Shown here piece after piece: positions 25,658-34,346 of a stretch of 64,000 nucleotides of DNA. The stretch covers positions 36,366 to 100,365 of the forward strand of contig CAJUKJ010000005.1 in the NCBI GenBank assembly GCA_910587365.1, written 5' to 3'. Source of the stretch: an uncultured Christensenellaceae bacterium. GTDB lineage: Bacteria; Bacillota; Clostridia; Christensenellales; Borkfalkiaceae. Position 1 is the first letter of the stretch, and each line of letters starts with the position of its first letter. The notes under the pieces were generated by a model. It worked only from the letters and a program-made list of their open reading frames with translations. It was not told the origin of the DNA and made no database searches. Both the position numbers and the translations under genes were made by a program.

Positions 25658-25870
25658 ATATTTATAAAAAATCGCGCTAACCGTTTTTTTCTATTTTAAA
25701 CAAAAATTACAAAATTTTTAATAACTTAATTTTCGTCTTTTTTGTTTTGAGACGTTTGGTTTTCGGGTATAAATAAAGTGAACGAAGGAAGACGGTAGGC
25801 GACGGACAAAACCCGATACCGCAGCCTCCCCAAGTTATAAAAAAATTTATAATTTTAAGGAGATTTTATT

Positions 25871-26290
25871 ATGAAACACTATTTACAGACAAGAAACAAC
25901 AATTACGGTTTGTTCGACGTATTCGACGATTTTTTCAAGCCGATGTTCTTTGATGAAATGCAAGAACTCAAAACCGACATCAAGGAAAACGAAAATGAGT
26001 ACTCGCTCGACCTTGCTCTGCCGGGCTACGGCAAGGACGAAATCAAGGTTTCGCTTGCAAACGGCTACCTTACCGTAAGCGCGAGAAAACGGGAAAAGGA
26101 TGAGGATAAGGACAAGGATCGCTATCTCAGACGTGAAATTAGCGAAAGTACGTCGCGGAGCTATTACGTAGGCACGGACATCACGCAGGAGCAGATAAAG
26201 GCGAAATACGACAACGGTATTTTGCGCCTTACCGTACCCAAGTCACAGCCCAAACAGCCAAAAAAGGATAATTTTATTTCAATAGAGTAA
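25871..26290 (+). CDS. Small heat shock protein Hsp20
   Basis: A 139-residue cytoplasmic holdase chaperone. The alpha-crystallin domain covers about residues 30-128, with the typical DLALPGYGKDEIKVSLANGYL and the C-terminal beta strand NGILRLTVPK. A TAAGGAG site lies upstream. No CIRCE-type operator is seen in its 5' region. Flanked by terminators, so a single gene. Confidence 0.93.
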   Translation: MKHYLQTRNNNYGLFDVFDDFFKPMFFDEMQELKTDIKENENEYSLDLALPGYGKDEIKVSLANGYLTVSARKREKDEDKDKDRYLRREISESTSRSYYVGTDITQEQIKAKYDNGILRLTVPKSQPKQPKKDNFISIE

Positions 26291-26312
26291 AGGCAGCAAA
26301 CTTAAAATACAA

Positions 26313-26352
26313 TACAAAGCGGGGCGGAATTTTCCGCCCCGCTTTGCTCTGT
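26313..26352 (+). terminator. Rho-independent terminator of hsp20
   Basis: The stem AAAGCGGGGCGG / CCGCCCCGCTTT with loop AATTTT, followed by a T-rich stretch. Confidence 0.9.
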
Positions 26353-26437
26353 TTTCAAAGACTCAACCCAAAGCTGTAAAAAAGTTTTCCGCATATATTG
26401 TTATTTTACGCAGAAAATAATAAAAAGGAGGTTAAAA

Positions 26438-26593
26438 ATGAGATACGTATGTGTAGTATGCGGATGGGAGTATGACGAGTTGACGGGCTGCCCCGAAAGC
26501 GGAATAGCGGCGGGTACAAAGTGGGAAGACGTACCCGAAGATTTCGTTTGTCCCTTGTGTAAGGTCAGTAAAGACCAATTTTACGAATCGTAA
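26438..26593 (+). CDS. Rubredoxin
   Basis: A 51-residue one-iron electron carrier. The four iron-binding cysteines are in CVVCG (residues 5-9) and CPLCK (residues 38-42), and [13 protein letters not shown] is the family signature. A strong AAGGAGG lies 6 bases before the ATG. Rubredoxins pass electrons to oxygen- or peroxide-reducing enzymes in anaerobes; no partner gene is adjacent. Confidence 0.96.
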   Translation: MRYVCVVCGWEYDELTGCPESGIAAGTKWEDVPEDFVCPLCKVSKDQFYES

Positions 26594-26642
26594 TAAATTA
26601 CTTATATAAAAGCAATCAAATTACGGAACGTTTTTATTATCG

Positions 26643-26680
26643 TACCGCAAGCCGAATCCTGTTCGGTTTGCGGTATTTTG
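26643..26680 (+). terminator. Terminator of the rubredoxin gene
   Basis: The stem TACCGCAAGCCGAA / TTCGGTTTGCGGTA with a short loop, followed by TTTTG. Confidence 0.8.
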
Positions 26681-26704
26681 ATAATTAAATTAAAAACCGT
26701 TTTA

Positions 26705-26733
26705 TTGACTTTTCACGGGAAACATTATAGAAT
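26705..26733 (+). promoter_or_regulatory. Promoter of the flavoprotein gene
   Basis: TTGACT, 17 bp and TAGAAT. The -10 box ends 7 bp before the ATG at 26741 and no ribosome site is visible, so a leaderless transcript is expected. Confidence 0.7.
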
Positions 26734-26740
26734 ATGAATG

Positions 26741-27805
26741 ATGACTGATTGCGGCGTAAAAGAAAATTACAATGTAATAATAATCGGCGCGGGTCCCGCG
26801 GGGCTGTCCGCTGCACTCAACCTGCATAAGGGCGGAATAAGGGATATACTTGTCGTGGAAAGGTTTAAATTTCCGCGTTACAAATGCTGTGCGGGGTACA
26901 TTACCGGAAAGACGAAAAGGGCGTATGAGGCACTCGGGCTTGATATAGGCGAATGTGATTATTCGCTTATAAAGGACTTTAAAATTGCCTATAAGCTGAA
27001 AGAAAGACTTAAAATAGACAATAAGTTTTTATATACAAATGCTAAAATCGACAGGGTGCAGCTCGACAACGCTTTTTTCGGGGTTGCAAGGTCTGAGGGC
27101 ATAGCCGTGCTTGAAGGCACTAAAATAGTCGGACACGAACCGAATAATAACACGGTCACTCTTTCAAATAACCGTGTTTTGGGGTATAAGCATCTTGTCT
27201 TTGCCGACGGGGCTACGGGTTTTTCCGGAAGGTACCAGAAAGTCAAAAAAAGCAATATCGCGCTCCAACTGACTTTCCCGTGCGACAGGAAGGAAGAGGT
27301 AGCAATACACTTCGGAATAACTAAAAGGGGCTACGGCTGGGTCAGCTCTTACGGCGGAACGGTAAACGTGGGACTTACCGACGTTTACGACGGCAAAACC
27401 GATTACAGGCAAGTATTTTGCGGGTTTTTGCAAAAGCTTAATATTTCCGCCGACACGAAAGAGCTTAAAGGGGCGTTCACGCCGATAGGCGTAAGAAAGC
27501 CCGTTCTGTTTGATAACGTGTATTTCGTTGGCGACGCGGTAGGGGCGTGCGACCCGCTTACGCTGTCGGGTTTAAGGTACGGGCTTGCAAGCGGGGAGCG
27601 TTGCGCAAAAGCCATTATTGAGAATAACAGCAAAATTTACTGCCGCTATGCGCGCAATTTAAAGCACAGGTTCCGTTTTATGCGGCTTATGCAAAAGGCG
27701 TTCTATTTAAAAGCAATAATGTTTTTAACCTTTTGCGTATGCTGTAAATTTTTTGGAAGAATGGTTTCTTACGTATTCAATAATTTCTTCGTAAACAAAA
27801 AGTAA
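26741..27805 (+). CDS. FAD-dependent oxidoreductase, geranylgeranyl reductase family
   Basis: A 354-residue flavoprotein. The N-terminal Rossmann motif is IIIGAGPAGLSAALNL (about residues 12-27), the family motif FPRYKCCAGYIT follows near 45, and the second FAD motif FVGDAVGACDPLTLSGLRYG is near 260-280. These proteins saturate isoprenoid chains or act on related lipids and quinones; the substrate here is unknown. The C-terminal 30 residues are hydrophobic and basic and may touch the membrane. ATGs at 26738 and 26741 are both in frame; 26741 fits the expected transcription start. Confidence 0.85.
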   Translation: MTDCGVKENYNVIIIGAGPAGLSAALNLHKGGIRDILVVERFKFPRYKCCAGYITGKTKRAYEALGLDIGECDYSLIKDFKIAYKLKERLKIDNKFLYTNAKIDRVQLDNAFFGVARSEGIAVLEGTKIVGHEPNNNTVTLSNNRVLGYKHLVFADGATGFSGRYQKVKKSNIALQLTFPCDRKEEVAIHFGITKRGYGWVSSYGGTVNVGLTDVYDGKTDYRQVFCGFLQKLNISADTKELKGAFTPIGVRKPVLFDNVYFVGDAVGACDPLTLSGLRYGLASGERCAKAIIENNSKIYCRYARNLKHRFRFMRLMQKAFYLKAIMFLTFCVCCKFFGRMVSYVFNNFFVNKK

Positions 27806-27876
27806 ATACATATAACCGCAAATACAGGCACAAAGAATAATCGCGCTTATATTTGCGATTATTTTTTTTCAGGCTA

Positions 27877-27905
27877 TTGCAATCGGTGCGGAGTTGTGAT
27901 ATATT
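27877..27905 (+). promoter_or_regulatory. Promoter of uraA-upp
   Basis: TTGCAA, 17 bp and TATATT, followed by a 33-base leader with GAGGG. No attenuator is apparent. Confidence 0.55.
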
Positions 27906-27938
27906 ATATAAAGATTAAGCAAAAGAGGGAATATACCT

Positions 27939-29378
27939 ATGAAAATGATTTACGGTGTCAAAGACAGACCCAAGCTCCCGCAAATGATACTGTTTGCGTT
28001 GCAGCAGCTTTTGGCTATACTTGCCGCAACGATTGCCGTGCCTATGATTATACAGAACGGAATGTCGCCTTCGGCGGCACTGTTCGGCGCAGGCGTCGGA
28101 ACTATCGTATATTTGTTGTTTACAAAATTCAAAAGCCCCGTGTTTTTGGGCAGCTCGTTTGCCTTTCTCGGTTCTATGTCGGCGGCGTTTGCAGGCGGAG
28201 TTTCTGTGTCGCTGGGTTATCTCGGACTGATTTTAGGCGCGGTATTTGCGGGTATTGTATACGTAATAATCGCAGTAATCGTCAAGTTTGCGGGCGTTAA
28301 GTGGGTAAATAAGGTTATGCCTGCCGTGGTAATAGGCCCTACTGTTGCAATTATAGGGCTTTCGCTTGCGGGCAACGCAGTGGGCGATTTGATGTCGGGC
28401 AGTGTGTTTGTCGAAGTCGTTGGCGACGCGGGCGAAAAGACAAGCCAAATGATGTGTTCGCCTTACATCGCGCTCCTTTGCGGACTTGTAACGCTTGCCG
28501 TCACGATAGTTTGCTCCGTTTACGGCAAAAAGCTTATGAAGATGATTCCATTTGTAATAGGAATACTCGCGGGATATTGCCTTGCTGCGATATTTACGGG
28601 ATTCAGCTATATAGAGGGAGCGGAAGCTCTGCGCGTCATTGACTTTGAACAGTTCAAATCGATGCAGTGGTATCCCGACTTTGCATTCTTAAAGCTGTTT
28701 AAGGGCGAATGGGGTACGGGCGACGTCGGTTCGGTCGGTGCGTATATCGGAACTATCGCCGTTGCGTATATTCCCGTTGCATTCGTTGTCTTTGCGGAGC
28801 ATATCGCAGACCACAAAAACATTTCTTCGATAATAGAATCAGACCTTTTAAAGGACCCCGGGCTTACGCGAACGTTGCTTGGCGACGGCGTCGGTTCGAT
28901 GGCGGGCGCATTCTTCGGGGGCTGTCCGAACACCACTTACGGCGAATCGGTAGGTTGCGTTGCAATTTCGGGCAACGCTTCGGTTATAACTATTTTCGTT
29001 ACAGCGTGCTTTGCGATAGTATTCTCGTTTATAGCCCCGTTCGTCACTTTCCTTGCTACAATCCCCAAATGCGTAATGGGCGGCGTTTGTATTGCGTTGT
29101 ACGGCTTCATCGCGGTATCGGGTCTTAAAATGGTACAGGGCGTCGACCTCGGCGATAACAAAAATCTGTTCGTGGTTTCGGTTATCTTAATCGCGGGCGT
29201 GGGCGGTATGACGCTCAACTTCGGACCGGTAGTGGTTACGGAGGTTGCTTGCGCGCTCGTCCTCGGTATTCTTACCAACCTGCTGGTAAATATCCGCAGC
29301 GGCAAAAAGGATAAAAACGAACAAATTACGGTAGAAGAAATTTCATCTGAAAATGAAAAGGAGGAAACAAATGAATAA
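27939..29378 (+). CDS. uraA: Uracil permease (NCS2 family)
   Basis: A proton-driven uracil transporter of the cytoplasmic membrane, 479 residues with 12-14 hydrophobic segments. The opening [20 protein letters not shown] is typical. The NCS2 signature around [15 protein letters not shown] (about residues 328-342) carries substrate-contacting residues. The C-terminus is charged and cytoplasmic. The last 8 bases overlap upp, the next step in uracil salvage, so import and phosphoribosylation are coupled. Confidence 0.94.
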   Translation: MKMIYGVKDRPKLPQMILFALQQLLAILAATIAVPMIIQNGMSPSAALFGAGVGTIVYLLFTKFKSPVFLGSSFAFLGSMSAAFAGGVSVSLGYLGLILGAVFAGIVYVIIAVIVKFAGVKWVNKVMPAVVIGPTVAIIGLSLAGNAVGDLMSGSVFVEVVGDAGEKTSQMMCSPYIALLCGLVTLAVTIVCSVYGKKLMKMIPFVIGILAGYCLAAIFTGFSYIEGAEALRVIDFEQFKSMQWYPDFAFLKLFKGEWGTGDVGSVGAYIGTIAVAYIPVAFVVFAEHIADHKNISSIIESDLLKDPGLTRTLLGDGVGSMAGAFFGGCPNTTYGESVGCVAISGNASVITIFVTACFAIVFSFIAPFVTFLATIPKCVMGGVCIALYGFIAVSGLKMVQGVDLGDNKNLFVVSVILIAGVGGMTLNFGPVVVTEVACALVLGILTNLLVNIRSGKKDKNEQITVEEISSENEKEETNE

Positions 29379-30009
29379 ATACAAAAACGTTTTCGTGTTC
29401 GACCATCCGCTTATAAAGCATAAAATTGCGATACTTCGCGATAAGAATACGGGTATGAAGGAGTTTCGCGAGCTTGTCGAGGAAATAACGACGGTAATGA
29501 CCTATGAAAGCATGCGCGACGTGGAATTGGTACCCGTCAGGGTTGAAACCCCGCTTGAAGTAACTACCCAGTATAAGGTGCGCGAGGAGAGCGTTGCAAT
29601 AGTGCCTATCCTGCGTGCGGGCTTGGGAATGGTCAACGGCGTGCATAAGGTTTTTCCCACGGCGCGCGTCGGGCATATAGGAATGTACCGTGACGAACAG
29701 ACCTTCGAGCCGAAGGAATATTATTGCAAGCTTCCCGACGGAATAGAAAACAAGACGGTAATTTTAGTTGACCCTATGCTTGCCACGGGCGGATCTGCCG
29801 TGGACGCTTTGGACGCGTTGAAAAAGCGCGGCTGTAAAAATATTAAGTTTATGGCTATAATCGGTGCGCCCGAAGGAATAAAAAAAGTAGCGGAGGCTCA
29901 TCCCGACGTAACGGTGTACGTTTCCACCCTCGACAGATGCCTAAACGAAAACAAGTATATCCTTCCCGGACTCGGCGACGCGGGGGACAGGCTTTTCGGA
30001 ACGAAATAA
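29371..30009 (+). CDS. upp: Uracil phosphoribosyltransferase
   Basis: It converts uracil and PRPP to UMP. 212 residues. The PRPP-binding loop is [15 protein letters not shown] (about residues 131-145), and the uracil-binding C-terminal region ends [14 protein letters not shown]. The start at 29371 has AAAGGAGG upstream; an earlier in-frame ATG at 29353 lies before that site. It overlaps the uraA stop by 8 bases. Confidence 0.96.
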   Translation: MNKYKNVFVFDHPLIKHKIAILRDKNTGMKEFRELVEEITTVMTYESMRDVELVPVRVETPLEVTTQYKVREESVAIVPILRAGLGMVNGVHKVFPTARVGHIGMYRDEQTFEPKEYYCKLPDGIENKTVILVDPMLATGGSAVDALDALKKRGCKNIKFMAIIGAPEGIKKVAEAHPDVTVYVSTLDRCLNENKYILPGLGDAGDRLFGTK

Positions 30010-30016
30010 AGCGAAA

Positions 30017-30052
30017 ATAAGTCCGCCTTTCACAAAAAAGGCGGACTTATAT
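30017..30052 (+). terminator. Terminator of uraA-upp
   Basis: The stem AAGTCCGCCTTT / AAAGGCGGACTT with loop CACAAA. Confidence 0.88.
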
Positions 30053-30102
30053 TATAATATAGAGTAAATATCGTAAATTTGAATTTTAATAAAAAAAGGG
30101 TG

Positions 30103-30131
30103 TTGACCGATTTCAAAATTTGTGCTATAAT
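30103..30131 (+). promoter_or_regulatory. Promoter of the DUF2188 gene
   Basis: TTGACC, 17 bp and TATAAT. A 38-base leader with GAGGT follows. Confidence 0.8.
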
Positions 30132-30169
30132 CGATGGGTAAGATTATTTCACGCATTTTGAGGTAAAAT

Positions 30170-31081
30170 ATGGATGTTGTAAAGGAGTGGTTTACTTCTA
30201 CCCTTCCACAGTGGCTTACCGCCAAAACCTGGGTTCTGCCAAATTGGTCTTGGGTCGCCATTGCGTTGGTAGTGGTAATATTGATTATTGCCATTGCGGC
30301 AATTTGCGCACGGAAACGCAAAAAGCTAAGACAGGAAGCGTCAAAACCCGTTCTTATGGAAACTACCGCCGCAGAGGCCGAGGAAAAAACAGATGAGGCT
30401 GAAAAGCAAGCTGTAGCCGAGCCGCAGCCTGAACCCGCCAAGGTGGAAGAGGCTACTGTAACGACGGCGGTTGAAGAGGTTTTATCCCGACCCGAAGAGG
30501 AAGAGCCTGCCGCTGTAAATGCGGAGGTCAAAGAGGAAGAAACCGCAGTTCCGGAAAATAAAGAAGAGAAAATGGAGGAAAAGCCCGCTATGGCAGAAGA
30601 CAAACCTGCAACCAAGCCTGCGGCAAAAGCTGCGGCAAAAAACACTACCAAAACGGAGTCAAAACCCGCCGAGAAGAAAGCAGAGGCAAAACCTGCGGCA
30701 AAACCCGCCGAGAAGAAAGCAGAGGCAAAGCCTGCGGCAAAACCCGCCGAGAAGAAAGCAGAGGCAAAGCCCGTTGAGAAAAAAGCAGAGGTAAAACCTG
30801 CGGCAAAGCCCGTTGAGAAGAATACAGAGGCAAAGCCTGCTGCCGAAAAGACTGTTGCTCCCGCAATACATAAGGCCGACAACGACGAAAAGGTTTACCA
30901 CATTTCCAAGCGCAGGGAAGACCATATGTGGCAGGTCAAAGCGGAAGGCTCGTCAAGGGCTTTGAAAAAGTTCTTTACACAGGAAGAGGCTGTCGAATAC
31001 GCTAAAAACGTTGCAAAAAACAACGACGGGAGAATAGTTATCCATAAGGTAGACGGTTCGTTCAAAAAATTGAAATATTAA
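30170..31081 (+). CDS. Membrane-anchored protein with Ala/Lys/Pro repeats and C-terminal DUF2188 domain
   Basis: A 303-residue protein. One membrane segment (about residues 22-43) is followed by an acidic region, then a repetitive PAEKKAEAKPAAK region (about 160-225) like the flexible spacers of envelope proteins, and a C-terminal DUF2188 domain (about 240-303, with YHISKRREDHMWQVKAEGSS and the VIHKVDGSFKKLKY end). DUF2188 is small, beta-rich and of unknown function. The topology (N-terminal anchor, basic spacer, free domain) suggests the domain is held some distance from the membrane. Confidence 0.85.
   Translation: MDVVKEWFTSTLPQWLTAKTWVLPNWSWVAIALVVVILIIAIAAICARKRKKLRQEASKPVLMETTAAEAEEKTDEAEKQAVAEPQPEPAKVEEATVTTAVEEVLSRPEEEEPAAVNAEVKEEETAVPENKEEKMEEKPAMAEDKPATKPAAKAAAKNTTKTESKPAEKKAEAKPAAKPAEKKAEAKPAAKPAEKKAEAKPVEKKAEVKPAAKPVEKNTEAKPAAEKTVAPAIHKADNDEKVYHISKRREDHMWQVKAEGSSRALKKFFTQEEAVEYAKNVAKNNDGRIVIHKVDGSFKKLKY
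30660..30840 (+). repeat. In-frame tandem repeat of about 39 bp
   Basis: Four to five imperfect copies of a unit starting CCCGCCGAGAAGAAAGCAG encode the Pro-Ala-Glu-Lys-Lys-Ala repeats. Slippage here would change spacer length in 13-residue steps. Confidence 0.85.
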
Positions 31082-31131
31082 AACGCATTTATGCGTCGCA
31101 TAACCTTGTTGCGCTTGCATCTCTGTGTTTT
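31079..31131 (+). repeat. Family F2 element, internally deleted copy
   Basis: It retains both outer arms (AAACGCA... / ...TGTGTTT) and the ATGCGTCGCA / TTGCGCTTGCAT steps but lacks the central hairpin. It starts at the stop codon of the DUF2188 gene. Confidence 0.7.
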
Positions 31132-31147
31132 ATTGAACATCGGTTTA

Positions 31148-31175
31148 AAAAGCCCGCAGCAATGCTGCGGGCAAT
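31148..31175 (+). terminator. Hairpin terminator
   Basis: The stem GCCCGCAGCA / TGCTGCGGGC; the T tract is weak. Confidence 0.65.
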
Positions 31176-31234
31176 AGTTTGAAATTTTTACTTAGAGTTT
31201 ATAAATATAATAAAAATAACGGAAGGTTAAAACA

Positions 31235-32302
31235 ATGACTAAAATTGACATTTTTTCAGGTTTTTTAGGCGCTGGCAAAACCACGCTTATCAAAAAACTT
31301 ATTAAGGAAGCGTATACAGGCGAAAAGCTTGTTCTAATTGAAAATGAGTTCGGCGAAATAGGTATAGACGGCGGTTTTTTACAGGACGCGGGTATAAAGA
31401 TAAACGAGCTTAACTCCGGCTGTATCTGCTGTTCGCTCGTCGGCGACTTTGCAAAGGCACTTGAAAAGGTCTATAACGAATACCGTCCCGACCGTATTCT
31501 TATCGAGCCGTCGGGCGTGGGCAAGCTTTCCGACGTTATCCGTGCGGTTGAAAGCGCGAACCTTCACGACTGTCGGATAAACACCTTTACTGCTGTGGTA
31601 GACGCGGCAAAATGCAAGATGTATATGAAGAACTTTGGGGAATTTTTCAACGACCAAATCGAAACTGCGGCTTGTATCGTATTCAGCCATACCGACGTCG
31701 CAAGCGAGGACAAGCTGGAAACGGCGTTGAAGTTGGTCCGCGAACACAATGCGAACGCTACGGTCGTTACCACTCCTTGGGACAAGCTTGACGGCAAGGA
31801 AATTCTGTCGGCAATGGAACACGCAGTAACGCTTGAAACAGAGCTTAACAAGCTTGCCGACGAAGAACACGAGCATCACGACGGGTGTTGCCACGGACAC
31901 CACCACGAGGAAGAACACGAACACCACGGGGAGTGCTGCCACGGACACCACCACGACGAAGAACACGAACATCACGGGGAGTGCTGCCACGGACACCACC
32001 ACGACCACGAACACCATCATCACGCAGATGAGGTGTTCACAAGCTGGGGCGTTGAAACAAGTAAAAAGTTTACAGAAGAAGAGCTTAAAAAAGCTTTATC
32101 CGCTCTTTCTGACGCGGCGCGGTTCGGTACGGTGCTGCGTGCAAAGGGTATAGTTCCCTGCGTGGACGGTAGCTGGATTCATTTCGATTATATTCCCGCG
32201 GAAATAGACGTGCGTAAGGGTGCGGCTTCATATACGGGCAGGCTATGCGTAATAGGCAGCAAAATCGTTGAGGACGAGTTGAAAAAGCTTTTTAATTGTT
32301 AA
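31235..32302 (+). CDS. G3E family GTPase (COG0523/CobW-like) with His-rich repeats
   Basis: A 355-residue metal-handling GTPase. Walker A is GFLGAGKTT (residues 8-16), and the metal-binding GCICC motif (about 61-65) and the SHTD guanine motif are present. Residues 207-265 are three tandem 16-residue units rich in His and Cys (EHEHHGECCHGHHHDE type), likely a metal reservoir. The CobW C-terminal domain follows. Members of this family deliver zinc, cobalt or iron to client proteins. GGAAGG precedes the ATG. The next gene encodes a second, fused G3E-like protein, so the two may work together. Confidence 0.92.
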   Translation: MTKIDIFSGFLGAGKTTLIKKLIKEAYTGEKLVLIENEFGEIGIDGGFLQDAGIKINELNSGCICCSLVGDFAKALEKVYNEYRPDRILIEPSGVGKLSDVIRAVESANLHDCRINTFTAVVDAAKCKMYMKNFGEFFNDQIETAACIVFSHTDVASEDKLETALKLVREHNANATVVTTPWDKLDGKEILSAMEHAVTLETELNKLADEEHEHHDGCCHGHHHEEEHEHHGECCHGHHHDEEHEHHGECCHGHHHDHEHHHHADEVFTSWGVETSKKFTEEELKKALSALSDAARFGTVLRAKGIVPCVDGSWIHFDYIPAEIDVRKGAASYTGRLCVIGSKIVEDELKKLFNC

Positions 32303-32516
32303 ATGGGTTTCGGCGCGTCAAATACTTGCTTCGCTTGTGTCAAATACAATGCAAGCGTTGTGTTGTGGTTAAAATTTATACAATTCCACATCAACATTTT
32401 GCGACAGCAAAATATTTCACATCGGCGCAGCCGATATTTAACAAACGCAGTTTATTTAACATTGTGCAGCAATATTCAACATTCGCGTTAGCGGAAATTA
32501 TCAAACAAAGTTTAAG
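32298..32516. repeat. Family F3 hairpin chain, mirror-symmetric array
   Basis: The left half carries the linkers GTTAAAT and GTCAAAT between small hairpins. The right half carries the reverse-complement linkers ATTTCAC, ATTTAAC, ATTTAAC and ATTCAAC. Hairpins include ATTTTGC/GCAAAAT, ATCGGC/GCCGAT, AAAC/GTTT and ATTG/CAAT, all different. The centre pairs GTTGTGG with CCACATCAAC. The first linker contains the stop codon of the upstream GTPase gene. The same architecture appears at 50779-51015. Confidence 0.85.
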
Positions 32517-32524
32517 GTACAATT

Positions 32525-33472
32525 ATGGAAGAAGTATCTGTATATTTATTTCTCGGTTTTCTTGAATCGGGCAAAACTAAATTTATACAGGAAACGCTTG
32601 AAGACCCCCGTATGGAAACGGGGGAAAACACTCTTTTGCTGATATGCGAAGAGGGCGTGGAGGAGTATGAGCCTGAAAAGTTTGCCGTAAAAAACGTTGC
32701 CGTTGTTACGCTTGAAAGCAGTGACGAGCTTAATATGGAAAATCTCGAAGCCCTTACCGCAAAATACAACGCGCAAAGGATAGTTGTTGAGTATAACGGT
32801 ACCTGGCTTTTACAGCAGTTTTTCGACGCTATGCCCGAAAGCTGGGTAATAAACCAGATGATGACGTTCTTCGATGCAAATACGTTTTTGAATTATAATG
32901 CGAATATGCGCCAGCTCGTTTTCGATAAGGTGCAAATGACGCAGATGGTCGTGTTCAACCGATTTAAAGGCGAGTTTGAAAAAATCGAATTTCATAAGGT
33001 AGTCCGCGGAATTTCCCGCCGTCCCGACATTGTTTACGAATATATCGGCGGCAAGGCGGAGTTTGACGAAATAGAGGATCCGCTTCCTTTCGACGTCAAT
33101 GCGGAAATAATAGAAATAGAGGACAGGGACTTTGCCTGGTTTTACCGCGATATGGCGGAAAAGGTGCAAAGCTATGTCGGTAAAAAGGTTCGGTTTAAGG
33201 GTATGGCGGCAATTTCAAAAAAGGTACCCTCGGGCTATATAGTGCTTGGCAGGCATATTATGACCTGTTGTGAGGCGGACATAGCTTACGACGGTTTTGC
33301 CGTAAAAACAAACGGTCTTTTAAAGGATATAAAAACACGCGACTGGCTTACTGTTACTGCGAAAATCGCATACGAATACAATTCCGTTTACCACGCGCAG
33401 GGGCCTGTACTTATTGCCGAAAAGCTGGAACGCGCCGAAGCTCCCGAAGAACAGGTGGCGACGTATTATTAA
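32525..33472 (+). CDS. G3E-like GTPase fused to a TIGR03943/YcgQ-like C-terminal domain
   Basis: A 315-residue two-part protein. The N-terminal half (about 1-190) is a CobW/G3E-like P-loop domain with Walker A GFLESGKTKF (residues 11-20), but without the GCxCC metal motif. The C-terminal part (about 215-305, with KKVRFKGMAAISKKV and LGRHIMTCCEADIAYDG) matches the C-terminal domain of YcgQ/TIGR03943 proteins, partners of a permease linked to zinc supply in Bacillus. No YcgR-type permease gene is adjacent here. The ribosome site is weak (AAGG, 8 bases upstream). Confidence 0.75.
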   Translation: MEEVSVYLFLGFLESGKTKFIQETLEDPRMETGENTLLLICEEGVEEYEPEKFAVKNVAVVTLESSDELNMENLEALTAKYNAQRIVVEYNGTWLLQQFFDAMPESWVINQMMTFFDANTFLNYNANMRQLVFDKVQMTQMVVFNRFKGEFEKIEFHKVVRGISRRPDIVYEYIGGKAEFDEIEDPLPFDVNAEIIEIEDRDFAWFYRDMAEKVQSYVGKKVRFKGMAAISKKVPSGYIVLGRHIMTCCEADIAYDGFAVKTNGLLKDIKTRDWLTVTAKIAYEYNSVYHAQGPVLIAEKLERAEAPEEQVATYY

Positions 33473-33475
33473 AAG

Positions 33476-33660
33476 GTTCACGAAAATACCGCGCTATTCT
33501 GCGCGCGGTATTTTCCGTGATTTGAAAGACGCTGTCTTTCTTTGCGCGATATTAAGGGCAAATATATAATATAATCGCGCAAATTCAATCTGCCGAGGCG
33601 CAGGTATGCGCAAATTGAGTGCGCTACGCAAAAATGTGATTTTGCTTGCGCCGTAAATTA
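33476..33660 (+). repeat. Family F4 structured repeat, copy 1
   Basis: Four hairpins in order: TTCACG..AAAATACCGCGC with GCGCGGTATTTTCCGTGA; GAAAGAC/GTCTTTC; TTGCGCGAT/ATCGCGCAA; and a GGCGCAGGTATGCGC...TTTTGCTTGCGCC block. Copies 2 and 3 (33669, 61427) keep the order but change the arm sequences on both sides. Confidence 0.8.
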
Positions 33661-33668
33661 TTAAAAAG

Positions 33669-33842
33669 TTATTCACGAATTTTTGTTTCTTGTGCGAAAC
33701 AAAAATTGCGTGATTTTAAGGCTTTGTCCTCTGGCTGCGATTGTTAATGCACTCAAATTATTAAATCGCAGACATTTACTGAGGCGCAGGTATGCGCAAA
33801 TTGGGTTGCACTGCGCAAAAGCGTGGTTTTGCTTGCGCCTAA
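33669..33842 (+). repeat. Family F4 structured repeat, copy 2
   Basis: The same order of hairpins as copy 1. The first arm reads TTCACGAATTTTTGTTTC / GAAACAAAAATTGCGTGA, the third CTGCGATT / AATCGCAG; the fourth block is nearly identical to copy 1. A fragment of a further copy (GAGTTCACGAAAATGCCGCG) follows at about 33854-33873. Confidence 0.8.
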
Positions 33843-33873
33843 ATTAAAGGAAAGAGTTCACGAAAATGCCGCG

Positions 33874-34022
33874 TTCAAGACATTGTCTTGCTTGATATGA
33901 GCTTGGCAAGTGTCCTGATTGGCAATTAAGATACATAGTCAAGACATTGTCTTGCTTGATATGGGTTTGGTAAGTGTCCTGATTGGCAATTAAGATACAT
34001 CGCCAAGCGTAAGGCTTGTCGG
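33874..34022 (-). repeat. Family F1 variant, two tandem units of about 62 bp
   Basis: Two copies of TCAAGACATTGTCTTGCTTG... each continuing with AAGTGTCCTGATTGGCAATT and AAGATACAT, the F1 frame in reverse. The usual TAAGCG/CGCTTA hairpin is replaced by CAAGAC/GTCTTG. From 34023 to 34161 there is an AT-rich promoter-like stretch with a GGTAG/CTACC dyad around 34100-34116. Confidence 0.75.
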
Positions 34023-34161
34023 AATTTGTCGAAAAAGTTCTAAGTTTGGCGAATATGAAATTTTTAAGTAAAAATTTTTGTTTTTTCCTTATTATTATGG
34101 TAGTATAAAGCTACCAAATACAGAAAGCGTGACTGCTCGCGCGGTCAGCGGAGGAAAAATT

Positions 34162-34344
34162 ATGAAAATCACTTTACTTAACACTTATTCCGACAGTGAA
34201 CACCGTCTTGAAGAAATCGAGAACGAACTTCAAACGCTTGACGAAAAGCTTAAAACCCCTGCGCGTACCGTTGATGATTTAATCAGGCATATCGAATTAT
34301 TAAAGGAACGCGGCGCAATATTAAATAAACATATCGAATATTAA
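34162..34344 (+). CDS. Small coiled-coil protein, unknown
   Basis: A 60-residue, highly charged protein predicted to be an antiparallel helical pair (heptad-like EEIENELQTLDEKLK, then RHIELLKERGAILN). GGAGG lies 7 bases before the ATG. No family is recognised. It has its own upstream region and shares a terminator with the leftward EF-G-like gene. Confidence 0.7.
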   Translation: MKITLLNTYSDSEHRLEEIENELQTLDEKLKTPARTVDDLIRHIELLKERGAILNKHIEY

Positions 34345-34346
34345 AA

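Noticed and set aside
30052..30882. 276-codon open frame opposite the DUF2188 gene
   Set aside because: It is generated by the reverse complement of the Ala/Lys/Pro repeats; the product is a simple Phe/Ala/Ser repeat.
32298..32516. CRISPR-like regular spacing of short repeats
   Set aside because: The regular units are 7-bp linkers and the variable parts are palindromes, and orientation flips in the middle. There are no 25-40 bp direct repeats and no cas genes.
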